A DNA stretch of 64,000 nt from Polyodon spathula (Eukaryota > Chordata > Actinopteri > Acipenseriformes > Polyodontidae), in NCBI RefSeq assembly GCF_017654505.1, contig NC_054543.1, positions 24,900,339 through 24,964,338 of the forward strand, read 5' to 3'. The notes under the pieces were generated by a model that did no database searches, was not told the origin of the DNA, and saw nothing but the letters and a program-made list of their open reading frames with translations. The position numbers were made by a program, and so were the translations under genes. Shown here one piece after another: positions 1 to 12,616 of this stretch (position 1 is its first letter; each line of letters begins with the position of its first letter).

Positions 1-1176
1 CTGCGTAATTGGCTCTGCCCGGTAGGTGAACCGCGCGCAGAGAGGTCAAAAACGCGGCTGTGCCCATAGCAACAGCCGTGTTACCATTCGATGAAGGCGG
101 GGGGACCGTAGGCCACCCTGGCAGTTGATATATGCCACAACTGTGGTGCTATCTGACCGCACCAACAAGAAGTGCCGGAGGGCGAGGTCCACTGATCTGA
201 GTTCCAGAGCATTGATGTGGGCTGACTTCCAGGGTCCTGACCATACTCCGCGGGTCCCTGAGCCATTCCAGACTGCTCCCCAGCGTTGGTCGTAACCACT
301 TCCCTCCAGAAGATGGGACCCAAGCGAACGTCCTGGTGGATGTTTGCTTCCCAGCAGGTTTGGGATACCGTTAACCTGCAGTGTTGGTCTCTCCGCGGAT
401 GTAATGCAAAGGCATTGAACCAGGCCTGTAGAGGACTCTGTGTCGATAAGGTCACTTCAATGGACACTGAGGCCAGATGCAGACCCACGAATTTGGTCTG
501 TTGGCTTGGCACGAGGCGGCTCTTTTCTGAATTGACCTTCAGACCTAGCCGCTGAAGATGGTCTGTAACCATCATTGTGTGCTGTACCAACTGCTCCTTC
601 GACTGCGCGCAAAAGAGCAAGTCGTCCAGATAGAGCAGCAGTAGGACACCTTGACCCGCAAAGGAGCTAAAATGGCATCCATACATTTGGAAAATGTTCA
701 AGGAGCTAGTGACAGAATGAATGAGAGGACACAAAACTCGTACACCCTGTTCTGGAATGCGAAACGCAGATACTTCCTGTGACCCGGGCAGATGGGAACG
801 TGAAAATACGTATATGTCAGGTCCACGGTGGTAAACCAGTCACCGTATCGGACTGAATGGATGATGTGCCTATGCGTAAGCATCCTGAACGATAACCGCC
901 GTATGTACTCGCAGATCTAAAATAGGGCGGAACCCGCCGTCCTTTTTGGGCACTAAGAAGTATTTGGAATAGAACCCGTGGTCGATCAGAGCAGGGTCTA
1001 CTTGTTGAATGGCACGCTTCCTGAGCAGTGCCTGTATCTCCACATTCAGAGATGAGGACTGAACCGAGTCCTTCACTGCAGTTACGACCACCCCCCTGAA
1101 GGGGGGAGGCTTTAACCGGAACTGAAGTGTGTACCCGGTGGAAATAGTTTTGTGCACCCAGATGTCGTTGGTGCAT
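1..1176 (-). pseudogene. DIRS-type retrotransposon RT/RNase H remnant, cut by window edge
   Basis: Remnant of the reverse transcriptase of a DIRS (tyrosine-recombinase) retrotransposon. Reading the minus strand from about 1157, one frame gives the RT start with LQFRLKPPPFRGV and FLVPKKDGGFRPILDLR. A second frame from 883 gives GDWFTTVDL and HRKYLRFAFQ. A third from 734 gives the catalytic motif YLDD at about 621-632, followed by a LGLKVNSEKS thumb-like stretch. The order of motifs matches DIRS RTs, but two frame changes are needed, so it is dead. The RNase H part near 81-400 is degenerate and should continue past the left edge. No terminal repeat is seen on the right side, so the 5' part (gag, inverted repeat) is missing or diverged. 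The DIRS assignment rests on motif style and on the related copies at 18.4, 39.0, 49.3 and 55.3 kb. Confidence 0.85.
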
Positions 1177-1689
1177 TGTTGCCAGAACTGGAGCTGTTAC
1201 TTTTACTTTAATAACGGCATGGTCTGCCCTTCAGTTACACTCCGGTAACAATTAATTTGGCTTGCGCATTGCAGTATTTGCTTCTAATCTCTATTTTAAT
1301 TTAGTTTTACTTGTATGGACAATTAAGGTTACTGAATAATAAACTACGTACTTCCCTGTGAATGTGCCCCTTCACAGGGGAACACGCACTGAGCATTCAG
1401 CATCGCTCTAATACTGACTTCAGTTTGTCTTCCTTTTTTCCTGTCCTGGTATCCACCCGCAGCCTCCTCCAACCCCACAGGTAAAGTGTAATCCTCTGTT
1501 ATGTATGTACTTTGTGCAATTGTTAAATTTAAAACAATTCATATACATTTAAATAAACACAATATACAATATTATTGTTTTTGTTGTAGTTGTTAATAAG
1601 AATCAGTCCTGTTTTATTCCAGGATTCCTTTAAACACGTCAGCTTGTTAAAAGTTAGTTATTTTGTAAGGGATGGGATGTGAGCCATCA
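1177..1689. other. No recognisable feature
   Basis: AT-rich sequence between the DIRS remnant and the LTR remnant. I see no coding or structural signal. Confidence 0.5.
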
Positions 1690-2278
1690 GACGAAATAAT
1701 AATAGTCTTGTTTTTAGTTTACACACATGTAACACATACACATACACAAACACCAGTCCACAGTGCGTGCTCTAGTGCTCGTGGTGAATACAGTTCTTTA
1801 GTGAAAACAGAAGTGCAGTGTTGTTGATCTGGGATTACTGCTGGCCTTTGGTGACAGCTCGGATCATGTTTGCTGTCCAAATAATTACAAACAGTATTAT
1901 TAACGACAAACAAAAAACAAACAAAACGCTCACGTTTCTCAACACAGGTTCTCCTTCTGGTCATTTCACCGTCAACCATGACCCCTTGGTTAATGAGCGC
2001 GCCCACTCCTCCAATCCACGGATGCCACAACGTTAACCTTCTAGGTCAATGATTTTGTGTACCATAGCTCAATCCTCTTTCTTGATGGTTGAATTCTGCC
2101 TAACCCTGGGAATTAACTGTCAGGCCATCAAGACCACGGTACTCTGTTCCCAACTTCCACCTACCCTAAGGAATAAATTGTCATGCCATTTGATTAAGGG
2201 TACTCTGTTCCTCTTACATAGTGCCCCTACAGGTTGGAAGGGAGCTGTAACACCAAGAATCATTCGATCTCTGTCACA
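1690..2278 (-). repeat. Gypsy-type LTR remnant, U5 side truncated
   Basis: Related to the LTRs at 5031, 24100, 30309 and 53519. It shares the blocks around 'CTCACGTTTCTCAACACAGG', 'CCCCTTGGTTAATGAGCGCG' and the terminal CTGTCACA (2271-2278), which is the reverse of the LTR start TGTGACAG. The other end (TTTGCCACA in the family) is missing; similarity fades near 1690. No internal coding region is attached. Orientation is inferred from the complete copy at 24100-24834. Confidence 0.75.
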
Positions 2279-3962
2279 CATAGCTTTTTTTTAGTTTTAT
2301 AACATTTGTTCTGTCTAGAAAGGGTTACTTTTTCTTTTTGTTAATTTGCAATACCTAGCCTCTGTGTTTTGTTCCCCCAGATGGCTGCTTCTGCCAAGAT
2401 TACAGGCTTCTGTGTGCGATATTCTTTATTAATCTAAAGGTAGTGGAGGCCCTATATTTGAGTCTGACCAGCTTCCTATTATATACACTAATAACAAAGG
2501 CAAACAGACAAGCTTTTTTTCCTAACATTAACAGTTGTTCAGTTTTCTTACTTCAAGTCCTTGTAACCCTGTTCACAATTTTCTGCAATATTATTTATGC
2601 TGGTTTTATATTCTTTGAAAAAACACAGTATAATTATTACAATAGTCTTCTACTGTTATTTAGATCATATAGGCTTTATTTAAATAATTAACTTAAACAT
2701 CCGTTGCTTTAACAGGCAGAGACAGAACCACCCTTATCTATTGATTAAAGTAAAGCACTGTTGATCGATATCTTACACACCTTGACTGAAAACAATGCTG
2801 TCTTACTGCCAAATGATCAAAGGGGTGCATTTGCATCAGAAAGAGAGGCCAGACAGTCAGGCATCTGGCTGACAGGGAGATGAATTGAACCAGGTTGCAA
2901 AGGAGGGGTACATCTTGTGGCGAAGGGCACAGTACAGTTGTATAGTACACATAATGAAGATTATCAAGAATTTATTTTTGATGTTCCCCCTTCGCATCAC
3001 CTCAGTTTAAAATCATTAGAAGCATAAATTCTTCTCAAGAATATGTGTTTAGCACAAAAAGAAAGGTAATTTCTTCCAGGGGAAATAAAAAATGTTTTTG
3101 ATCGAACTAGGAAACTTTAGCGAGCGTCATAGACCTTTAAATGTCCACATTGTTGGAATTATAGTAATTATGGAAGTCTGAATTCTGCCTTTGTGCAAAG
3201 AGAATAAAAAGGCAGAACGCCTTTAACTTAATGCTCCAGTATGTAAATACCTAATCAACAGATGATGCTGAAATAAGGAATCAAAGCCTCAAAGAAACTT
3301 TTCCTGCTTGTTAGCCCTGACATTGCGAAGGACAACTAATTCTGCTCTACGAATCAAAAACATCAATTTTCTACAAATAGAGATTAAGTATACCCACTCG
3401 TGTTCCTATAATAAGCCATCTCTCTCTCTCTCTCTCTCTGGTCGGTGTGATATTAAGCATGCTTGTTAGTTTCAGTAAAATTCAGTTTTTAATTTTGCAT
3501 GTGATATCGACTGCTCATCATAACATTTTTGAATGTACTATTAATTGTATAATTGTGTAACTTGCTTATCGTAATATCCTGTGTGCCATGTTAGTTGTGT
3601 AATTGGCTGCATGTTTAATAAATTCATTGCTTGGACAAATTCTTTGGAGTATATTCATCCATGTTTATCAACCTTGAATAATGAACTGTATTTGATTATT
3701 TATGTGAGAGACTACATAGCTTTATGTTAGTGTGTAGACTTGCATTTTCAGATTAAGTATTGGAGAAAAGTTATGCATTATTGTGAAGCAGATGTTGTTC
3801 AATAATTGGAAGACAGATTAAGAATAATAACAAATCGACCTGCACCCCCCAGTTATACTAGAAAAAACAGGAATATTGAATCCTACAATATTCTCATAGA
3901 CTAATATAGAATACAGAGTACATTATAAAAACATTTCTGAAGAGTGTGTTTTAACAATTTGT
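2279..3962. other. No gene; short (CT)n tract
   Basis: AT-rich unassigned DNA. It contains a short CT run at about 3419-3439. The open frames here (for example 2443-2691) are low-complexity and resemble no family I recognise. Confidence 0.5.
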
Positions 3963-3966
3963 TTAA

Positions 3967-4507
3967 CCCTTTGTGGTCATATGTTGGACCTTGTCTGACA
4001 TCATCAAAAAGACGGCAAGCACAGGTCTCTAGTCGTTTTTTTTCTCCGGAAAAAGCAGAGAAAACCTTTCTGGCCAAGTGAGACAGATAGGAGCCAAAAA
4101 AAGGGGCAGATCTGAACAATGCATATAGCCCCTGCACCACAGAGATAACACGGACATAAACAAATAAGATAGCTGCTTCCGCATCCAGCGCTCAAAGAAT
4201 ATTCAACATTTGCAGAGCTTTTATAGTAATAAAATAATGACTTGGATCGCATTATTGAGGAGTTTGGTGATAAAACGATCAGGAGAGGATTTATCAGTGT
4301 GCATGACTATGAAGAGGCATGTGAAAAATACAGCGAACAAGGGGTGGGGCTTGGCTGAAGATGCAGTACTGAGTGTCCTTTTGCTATGCAGTGCCTTTTA
4401 GACCTGTTTTACTGTGAAAATAATACTTTTAAACAGCGTGTGTAAAATAAACAGCACATGTGAAAATAATTTGAACCTGACGCGCTGAATAAATGGACCG
4501 CAAAGGG
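3967..4507 (+). mobile_element. piggyBac-type MITE, copy 1
   Basis: Non-autonomous DNA transposon of 541 bp. It is flanked by TTAA on both sides (3963-3966 and 4508-4511), the piggyBac target site. Its ends are inverted: CCCTTTGTGGTC on the left and GACCGCAAAGGG on the right. Internal sequence is shared with the copies at 12617, 26062 and 57780. An internal stretch near 4240-4350 reads as an acidic coding-like peptide (IIEEFGD, QERIYQ-like) but is broken. It could be a deletion derivative of a piggyBac transposase gene, although I cannot place that peptide in the family. Confidence 0.85.
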
Positions 4508-4511
4508 TTAA

Positions 4512-5030
4512 TATTTCTGTTGACTTTATATTCTTTTAAAATACATTACAGTCATTGCAATGTTTGTTGCAGTTTCACAAATGTTCAGTTTGTATCCCAA
4601 AGTGTAGGTCAGTTTCTGTTCACAGTGAGTCTGTCAAAACCACCACAGGTGTGGGTGACAGTCTTTAAAAGCCTGATACAAAAAAAAGTAAATCTTTTTT
4701 AGCTGGGCTCCCATCTTTACATTCTCATTCACATCGTCAGTGGAAAGACTTAAGATAAATTAAGCTGTTTCTATCAAAGAGTCATCCACCTCTGCCACAT
4801 ACACCTTTCACTCAAAAATGGTGCTCGCACTTGTATAAGGGAAGTCAAGTTTTAGGGTTATGCATGACAAGTGACTTGCTACAGAGCAGAGATCTGCTGA
4901 AGCAGAGACAACAGAAGTCATTGTGAGTTATGAGCAAATTTAAGCTGCATGAAGCACCTTCTTGGGATTGCAGGAGGTTGTTGCACAACTGTCTGCTACC
5001 TGGAATTTTGATAGGACATTGATGTGATCT
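4512..5030. other. No recognisable feature
   Basis: Unassigned AT-rich sequence between the MITE and the LTR; no supported gene. Confidence 0.5.
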
Positions 5031-5441
5031 TGTGGCCAAGTGTGTTGCAGTGTGCAGGTGTAGAGATGACGCTGTGCTCAAGGAATGACAAACACGTAAA
5101 TTCACTGTCCAAACAATTATTTAATTTGATACCATTTTAATCCAGGTCGTTATGACTGCAAATGATAATCCCAGGCAATACACAGCAATGTGTATTGCAC
5201 TGTTAAACACGGGTTAAAGTCCTGAAATAATAAACACAGTATTAAACACACACATAATCACAAGTCCAGAGTGAGTGCTGTAGTGCTCATTGTGAAATAC
5301 AATTTATTTTTGCACAGTGGTGAAGTGTTGTCAGGGTTTGGTGCTGGCATTAAGCGATGGCTCTTGATCATGTTAGCCATCTAACAAGAACAAACAAGTA
5401 TAATTAGACATGACAAACAAAACACTCACAGTACATTTTTA

Positions 5442-5865
5442 GCCAAGGACGGTTTACTTTGGCGCCATGACCAGGTGCTGGGATATTTGGCCTTAGCATT
5501 GGAAGACAAGCGTTTAACTGACCAACAAGGATCTGCAAGCCTTGTTCATCTGGTAGAGTTAACAGTACCATGGGAGGATGCTGTGGATGAGGCATATGAG
5601 AGGAAGAAACTTTGGTGTGCTCAACTAGCTGCTGAAGTGGAACAGCAAGGATGGAGAGTCCAGGTTTACCCAGTGGAGGTGGGTTGTTGAGGATTTGTGG
5701 CACACTCTACAACCTGGTTTCTCAGAGATGATGGGTTCAGTGGCTAAGAGTTCTGTCGCACAGTGAAGAACTTATCTGAAGCAGCAGTAATGAGCAGCAA
5801 CTGGCTGGGGTTGAGACGGAAAGATTCTGGCTGGGGATCTCAAGCACAATAGAAAGAAAGCAATG
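5442..5865 (+). pseudogene. LINE-like ORF C-terminus (ELTVPWE domain)
   Basis: One reading frame with two in-frame stops (TGA at 5688-5690, then TAA about 57 bases later). Conserved-looking motifs appear in order: LVELTVPWEDAVDEAYERKK, WRVQVYPVEVGC, GFVAHSTT, WLGLRRKDSGWGS. From memory this module forms the C-terminal part of RT-containing mobile-element proteins of fish, amphibians and corals; its biochemical role is unknown to me. It is 5' truncated and inserted in the LTR at 5031-6668. Its 3' untranslated tail (about 5866-6347) recurs, inverted, at 32855-33165, which supports one LINE family. Confidence 0.65.
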
Positions 5866-6347
5866 CTGATGTACTGGTAAGTAAGCTGGGCTGAGTTGAG
5901 TGGGGGACTGAGTGGGGCGAAGCTGGAACACCAGAATCACTGTTGAGTCCTCTTGAGGTGTTGTGGGATAGTTGACAAAACACTGAGGACAGAAGGTGCC
6001 CACTTGAAGACCTCAGAGATGTACCCTACTTCGCTTGTCATGCTGATGCACTGGGAATACTGCACTGTGGTTGATCCCAAGAGCCAGCATCGCAGCCATT
6101 GTGTGTGCTGATGCGCTGGGGAGGCAAAATAAGCTGATCTCTGGAGCCAGCATTACACTTCAGCCATCAACACCAGGCATAAGGATATCTACATCATCAG
6201 ATGGAAAGAAACGCAAATGGATGGAGATGCAGATGGATCGCATTAGTTTACTGTAAAGCTACTTCTTAGTTGGTGGTTATCTTGGTGAGAGCTGAGTTCA
6301 AATCAGCATGAAGAATTTAACATCTACTCTCATGTATTGGAAATCAT
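5866..6347 (+). repeat. 3' tail of the same LINE
   Basis: Non-coding tail downstream of the ELTVPWE module. The part from about 6030 matches the reverse complement of 32855-33165, including 'GTGTGCTGATGCGCTGGGGA' and 'GGATATCTACATCATCAGAT'. Both copies stop at GGAAATCAT, giving the 3' boundary near 6347. Confidence 0.75.
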
Positions 6348-6673
6348 TAGTTCTCCTTTAGCGGTTCACTCTTAACCATAACAAAGGAACAGATTTCCTA
6401 GCCACGTCCCGTTTTGTACCATTAGTCATGCCCCCTTGGTTAGAGAGTGCAGCCGTTTCTCCAACAAACCGTGGTTGCCACATCGCTTCATTTCTGGGAC
6501 GATGACTTGGTGTACCGTAGCTCTGCCCCCTTTCTAGATGCCTGACTTCCTCCTTTCCCTGGAATTAATTGTCAGACCATCTAGTTTGAGGCACTCTGTT
6601 CCCTTTACACATCGCCCTCACAGGTTGGTCAGAGATTTATAACCAAGATTCATTCTTTCTCTGTCACAGGTCT

Positions 6674-8584
6674 TTTGGAGCCGAAGACGAAGCTGGTTTC
6701 GGCAGAGATGTAGAATACATTGCTTTGAGGCTGTGGCAAAACCTATTGATTTGATCAGGAGTGTATTGGCCATTGCAAGATAGGAGGCTACTTGACTGAA
6801 ATGTTGATAATCGTAGGACATGGTATCCATATCTGACTGGCAGCTCACATCAAATTAAATATTAACCTTTTGAAGACAAATGTATCCTGATTTGAAAATA
6901 TGCGACAGAGGACCAGCTAAAATATATAGACAATTAACTGTTGTATTTAGAAAGTGATCCAGAGTAGAATATATTTGATTATTGTGATTAATAATCCTTG
7001 TGATTGGAATGTTTATCCTAAATGAGCTGATTCTGTATCATGATAGCATTTGGACAGAGAGAGGTAGAATGGGCTGTGGGTGCACAGACTCCGTAACATT
7101 GGCTTGCAGAGCACTGAAAATGTGGTTTAAAGAGGTCTAAATCAGGGAAAGACCGATTGAGCAAAATGGTTATCTGCTGATAAGATGGCGGCTGCTTTAA
7201 CGGAGAATGCTTTATGGGAAAGGTTCACAACCAAACTTTTATTACCGGGCGCATGTCCAGAAAACTAGTTTAACCTAATGTCCTAATGTTTATAGAGCTT
7301 AATGTCACGTGACTTTAGTGTAACAATTATCTTTACCTTCAGTTGTGTATTTTCTGATGTTAAGAGAAAGACAGGTAGGTAGCTTGTCGGTACAGACAAG
7401 AGAGGGATGGCCTCGCTGAGAATTCTCTATCTATGAAGACATTTTTGCATATTCATTATATATTTATTATGTAATTAAAAATATTGAATACGTATTATTT
7501 TTTATTTTTTTTAAGTCACGAATTCGGTGACTTGAACTTGCTCTCACCAATTGTGAAAGCACAGCTGCAGGAGCTGGAGGACTGCAGTACAGAGGAACAG
7601 AGCTCAGTGCCTCATAAAGCTGCCTGGTTACCCAAGCAACTAGCACTCACAGTAGTCACTCCATGAGGATGTTGCTGTAGTAACTATGGCCTGTGAGGCA
7701 CCAGTGAAAAGGCTGCAGCACAACATGTTGTTACAGTTTAGTCAGTCAGACGTTATGGGAGTAAGCTTCATGTAATATGTTAGATAGCACGAAACTAGAA
7801 TGAGAAAATTGAAAACAAATTAATGTCCTTACCCATTATCATTGTCTGACTCGGCTGCTGAAATTAGTAGTGCATTGCTAAACCAGGAAACCACATGGGG
7901 AACAGACGCAAGGGAGATCATTGGCAAATTTACTGCAGAGGTGGGCGTTGTAGGAGCAGTGCTTAGCAATGGTGTCTGCATGAGATGAGAGAATAACAGA
8001 ATTGTGTGATTCTGTTATCGAATGACCAGGTGGAGATGGATGCTACAGTGGAGGGACTTCTGCTTGTAGTTGCTTGCAGACAGGTTTTGAAAGTTTGGCA
8101 GGGGGACAATCTTTATAAAGGAGTCACAGTGGAAGTTAAATAATGAAGCGGTGTGGCTGGAGAATAGATAGTTGCAGGCTTACCTGCCAATGAAAATGCT
8201 TCAGCGAGAGAAAAAGAGAGCTAAAGGACGAAAAGAATCTTCAGAACAGGTAGGAAAATTCTCTAAATCAGACGAAAGCACAAGAAGACGAAGTTTAAAC
8301 AAAGAGAGACAGTTCAAGCATGACGGGGACTGAGCGTTTGCTAGAAAATGAAAACACCAGACAGCGAGGGTGCGAGTGATCAGGACTTAAATAGGAAAAT
8401 AGATACTAACTGACAGGAAATTAGAGGCCCCCAGCTCCACTATGCTAACATGGAAAGTGAGGGACAATGGCACTGAACTACCCTGGCCATTCAGTCTTGG
8501 GCCTCTCAAGTGTAGAACACAATTAGGCCCAATAATATGATGGGTTTTTGTGTGAAGTGGATTAGCACAATACACACTATGCTT
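6674..8584. other. No gene recognised
   Basis: Mixed-composition DNA with no ORF that I can assign. The longest open frames are about 60-76 codons and show no family motif. It may hold older unrecognised repeats. Confidence 0.45.
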
Positions 8585-8660
8585 TATCATGCTTTCACTG
8601 TTCTTTATTACATGTTGCTATGCTTTTACTATGGCAAACTAAAGTAAAAGCATAGCAAAA
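8585..8660. repeat. Interspersed repeat with perfect inverted repeat
   Basis: Contains a perfect 16-bp inverted repeat, TTGCTATGCTTTTACT at 8615-8630 and its complement at 8643-8658, with a 12-bp spacer. Related sequence (TGCTATGCTTCTACTATGG and similar) occurs near 13425-13520 and 28815-28895, so this is a dispersed family, perhaps an old MITE. Confidence 0.5.
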
Positions 8661-11600
8661 TAAATGGTAAAAATATGTACTTAACATGGTTTTACATGAG
8701 AACAACAATTACATTTCCCCAATGGCTTGAGTCTGAATTGAACCCAGGCCTCCAGAAGCGAATGTGATGTTGGAACCTGACCCGCTAACACCTTTAACAT
8801 CTCCAAATAAAGTTAATTTAAAAAGAGTGTGGTTAGGGCTTACAGTTATCACCTAATTTTGTATAAAAAGTCTGTATAATTGAGGTGTGTTCTGGCAAAC
8901 TTGATAACACACAATTACATTTTCTTTAGATAACCTGTCCTTGTTTTCCATTAACATACAATGCCTGGCCTTTTTATTAGAATCTGTACCTAATACTGTA
9001 AAACAGTTTTTTTTGCAGCAAATTCATTTCGCCAATGGCCTTCTAGGTCCATTTTTGCTGCAATAAATGTTTCTGCTTTTTCCTTTTAATGTACAGCACA
9101 TATATTAATATATTTCACGGAACATTCATTTTGCAAATTTTTAATAAACGCGAAATTTGCAAACATTTCTTGCTTGTGACATTATCTTGATTTATAGTAT
9201 TGGGTTGGGCCAACACTTGCCCTGATTGTAGCCTTGACACAACATGGCATATACTCTGCAAACTGCTGGAAGGTGTCTCGAGGGATGTAAAAGAATAAAT
9301 ATTATCAGACTTGACAGCCTCCCCCATCTTTTACCACAGCTGCCTCTCTTGACGACCAATTCCCATTCATTTTGCCAATGCTTATACACTCTGATCAACG
9401 GGACTGTCCTCGCCACTGACACCAGATCAATGCAGCCACTATTGTGTCTCTTTCGCATGCTGTTAAATCGTTTCCCTTCTTCATTTCTTGTAGACTGTTT
9501 ACATCCAGAGCTTATTATATTGCAGTGCATGCCAATATAATGCAATTGTCAGGGTCTAATACTGTTAATTCCAGGTAAGTATACGTTTTTATAATTCTTT
9601 ATACCCTTGCTGACAGGTTGTTTTTGGATTTAAAACTGACAGCCCAGACCTGCCCAATGAGTGTAGAGGAACCACATTACTTATTTTATAAGTCACTTTG
9701 CAACCCCACCCCGCCTTCAAACCACCTTGACCAGTATTTCAATACAAAACCTATTATAAAAACACTTAAAACTATGCACCAAGTAAAACTACTAAAACAT
9801 TGTTAGCAGGTGTAGCACAGGTCACCTTAATGTTTACTTTTATAGTAACAAAAAAACGGGACAAAGGTATAAATAAAATATTTTCTTTTAACAGTTACAC
9901 AATACACCACATAACTGTGGTATTTGATGTAACTTTTTACATTTTGCAGATCAAGTTTTCCTACCCTTTATAGCAGGGGCCCAACACACACAGAATATGG
10001 AATCTGGCTTCTTAAAAGGGAAATGCAAAAATTATTAAAAGGGCAGCATACTACAATGGTTATGTGTGACTTCAGGTGGATATTATTACAATTATTCAAC
10101 TCCACACAGTATATTACCACAACACAGTCCCAGACAATATAAGCAGCAGTTTGGTGAAAAAAAATAGTTCCAGTATATTCACCTGTCCTACAAAATGCCT
10201 AGAAAACTCAGTTCCTGTACTTAATCCAAGTCACCATACACTCTCCCGGTAGAAACGGCAACAAGGAAAGGTAAAGCTGAAGGTGACCGATCCAAGAACA
10301 TCCTAATATGTTTGTTTGTCCGGTGTAAGGCTTGTATTTAGCTCTCTTCAGGCTCGATTCCCCCTCTCCAGCACCACAACAGGATCCTGCAACGAAAGAA
10401 CAAACAGCACTTGATATCCACACCCTCTGTGTCCTTGGCCATTTGCTACGTACACCCCAATCTCAGCCCTCCCTACTCTGATTTGGTCTTCTGTCCCAGC
10501 CACTAGTACTTAGTTTAAGTAGGGTAGGACCTTGTGTCTCAGGTGTGTGCATGGAGCTGGCCATCTGTCCCTTGGTTGGTCCCTGTTTGCTCCTCCGGGG
10601 CATCGGACATAGAGGAGGGTGTCTTCAAGGAAAGCAGTACAACACCTTATCATAAACCACAGGTCATATCGGTAAATCTAAATATCTTTGCCAATTGTTT
10701 TCACTTCTGAATCATTTGTCAAACACCACACAGTCCTTGGTGTAATATTAATATTGTTCTTTTAATCAAAAAAACACCGCTTTTATAGTAAAATTCAGTA
10801 AATTGAGTACTTAGCTTTGCTATTAGTTTCTGACCCTTCCTTGCTTCCTTCCTTCCTTCCTTCCTTCCTTCCTTCAAGCTGCCATGTCTTTATCCTTCTG
10901 TTCCATTCTATTCCCCCTGGAACCTCCTTCCTGTACTTTTAGTTCCCTTTTTATAATGGACTGCCAATGTTAATTGGTCTAAATGGAAAACACCTGGCTG
11001 CATTTCGAGTTTGGGAAATAGGACTATTTTCTCCTTTTATTCACCTATACTGTATTACTAATATTAACACACACTTAACAATAAATAACTTAAACACATC
11101 AGCTCAAAATAAGCAACAAAAGTGCATCCCTTTGGGTAGTAAACAAGATAAAGTGTTAAACATAACAAGTGAAAATAAAACCGAAATATAACAAATACAA
11201 AAGCAAAACAAATGTGCACAACCCCAACCAATTATAGTGACACAATTGCTGTGCTTTTCTATGATTAATAGATTTTTACAGTGTACGAAATAATTACAGT
11301 CGAAAACATTACTAACATGATTGACAGAAACCAATTTTTTTGTGCAAAAAATCCAGTATATATATATATATTATATATATAACTATATATATAATATATA
11401 TATAATATATATATATTATATATATGCCTTATATTTTCCTTATATTTTCCCCCAATTTTTCTCCCTAGTTAAGAATGTCTGATTATATTCCCTCAAAGCA
11501 GCAACTCCACACAACAGCTCAAGAGAACTCCAATCCTACCACCAAGGCAGTCGTCTCTTAAAACTCATTAATTCTACAGAGGATGTCGAACTACCAACCC

Positions 11601-12239
11601 TTGGAAGACAAGGGTCAGAAGGAATCCTTTTTACTCTCTGAGCACCAGTAGGGGCCGCTATAGTTTGGTGGCTGCAAAATCCCTCCTTGTGGAATCTCCA
11701 GCAAAGATCGGTGAACCTGACTACAACCTGCACATCATGCAGTCAAGCCAGGTGAGCCACTTGGAAACACCCTTACCTGGTGTATTTAAACTTTTGAAAG
11801 GCATGGGCAATTGCAATTGAAGTGGTACTCATTGTCATTAGTCTTTATCATGGGTTCTCAACAAAGCTGTGTATTCAAAGAGGAAGGATTAAGCCCCCCA
11901 CTCCAGCCTGGACATGCATTGAAAGCCCAGAGCTGTTCCTGATCTCTCTGGCAGTAACAGTGACAAATACTAACAGTGTAAGGCAGCCAACCCTCCTCAC
12001 TGACCCTCCAGATTCCCAGGCAGCCTGCACAGGCTTTTAACACGTCTATTTGTTTATGGAAGTCTATTTCTGATGTTCTAGATTGGTGTAGCCATCTTGC
12101 ATTTTCAAAGGGTGTGTTAATTTTCAAAGCTTGGAAATTTGTGTTGTGTACAGTTAACATACTTCTGGACTAAATACTCCCATTATGTGCATAGTTTACC
12201 TAAATGGCATAACTCCACTGAGGAAAACATAGCAGATTT
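8661..12239. other. No gene; simple repeats only
   Basis: No supported coding region. Simple repeats are a (TTCC)n run at about 10843-10874 and an AT-rich, partly palindromic TA tract at about 11357-11425. Frames such as 9192-9545 and 10208-10423 match nothing I know. Confidence 0.5.
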
Positions 12240-12599
12240 GAAAGGCAAAAGCACAGGAGCTTTATGCTTTTGAAAATTGTAGCAGAATAATCGTCAGAAT
12301 GCAAGCTCACAGACAAGGAAGCTGCAGTTTAAAACAAACTGGGCACGAGGGCCAAAATAAAAGGTTTAAACAAAAGAATAACTACATGTAGGCTTAGCAT
12401 TCACCATTCACCATTTTTCCAAAATTTCAACACAGACTCACTCACAAATACCTCCACCAGACAAAGGATTTCTCCCCATTTTATACATGTGGCCACTCCC
12501 CAATTAGCACTCCATTACCTAATTGTAGAATGGCCCCAACTGTAATTGTTGACAAGGACAGATTTAACCCCATCCCTGTCAACCTTACATTCCCCCACA
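12240..12599 (-). repeat. Possible LTR of a second family
   Basis: On the minus strand the sequence starts TGTGGGGGAATGTAAGG at 12599 and has a TATA-like TATAAAATGGGG around 12476-12487, as in retroviral-type LTRs. The 3' limit is not clear, no target duplication is visible and no coding region is attached. It is unlike the Gypsy LTR family elsewhere in the window. Confidence 0.35.
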
Positions 12600-12616
12600 T
12601 ACACTATTTGCATTAA

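Larger units (their letters stand above)
5031..6668 (-). mobile_element. Gypsy-type LTR, split by a LINE insertion
   Basis: An LTR of the same family as 24100-24834, in two pieces: about 5031-5440 (starting TGTGGCCAAG, the U5 end) and about 6347-6668 (ending CTGTCACA, the U3 start). Flanking GATCT (5026-5030) and GGTCT (6669-6673) agree in four of five bases and are likely a decayed 5-bp target duplication. It would then be a solo LTR. The middle, about 5441-6347, is a foreign LINE 3' end described separately. Confidence 0.8.

Noticed and set aside
6690..6725. Second hammerhead-like hit: minus strand has CTGCCGAAACC as in the Penelope-like UTR
   Set aside because: No CTGATGA is present upstream at the right distance; it is a short chance match.
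10208..10423. 71-codon minus-strand frame with Cys pairs
   Set aside because: The Cys spacing matches no known zinc motif and the surroundings show no repeat or gene structure.
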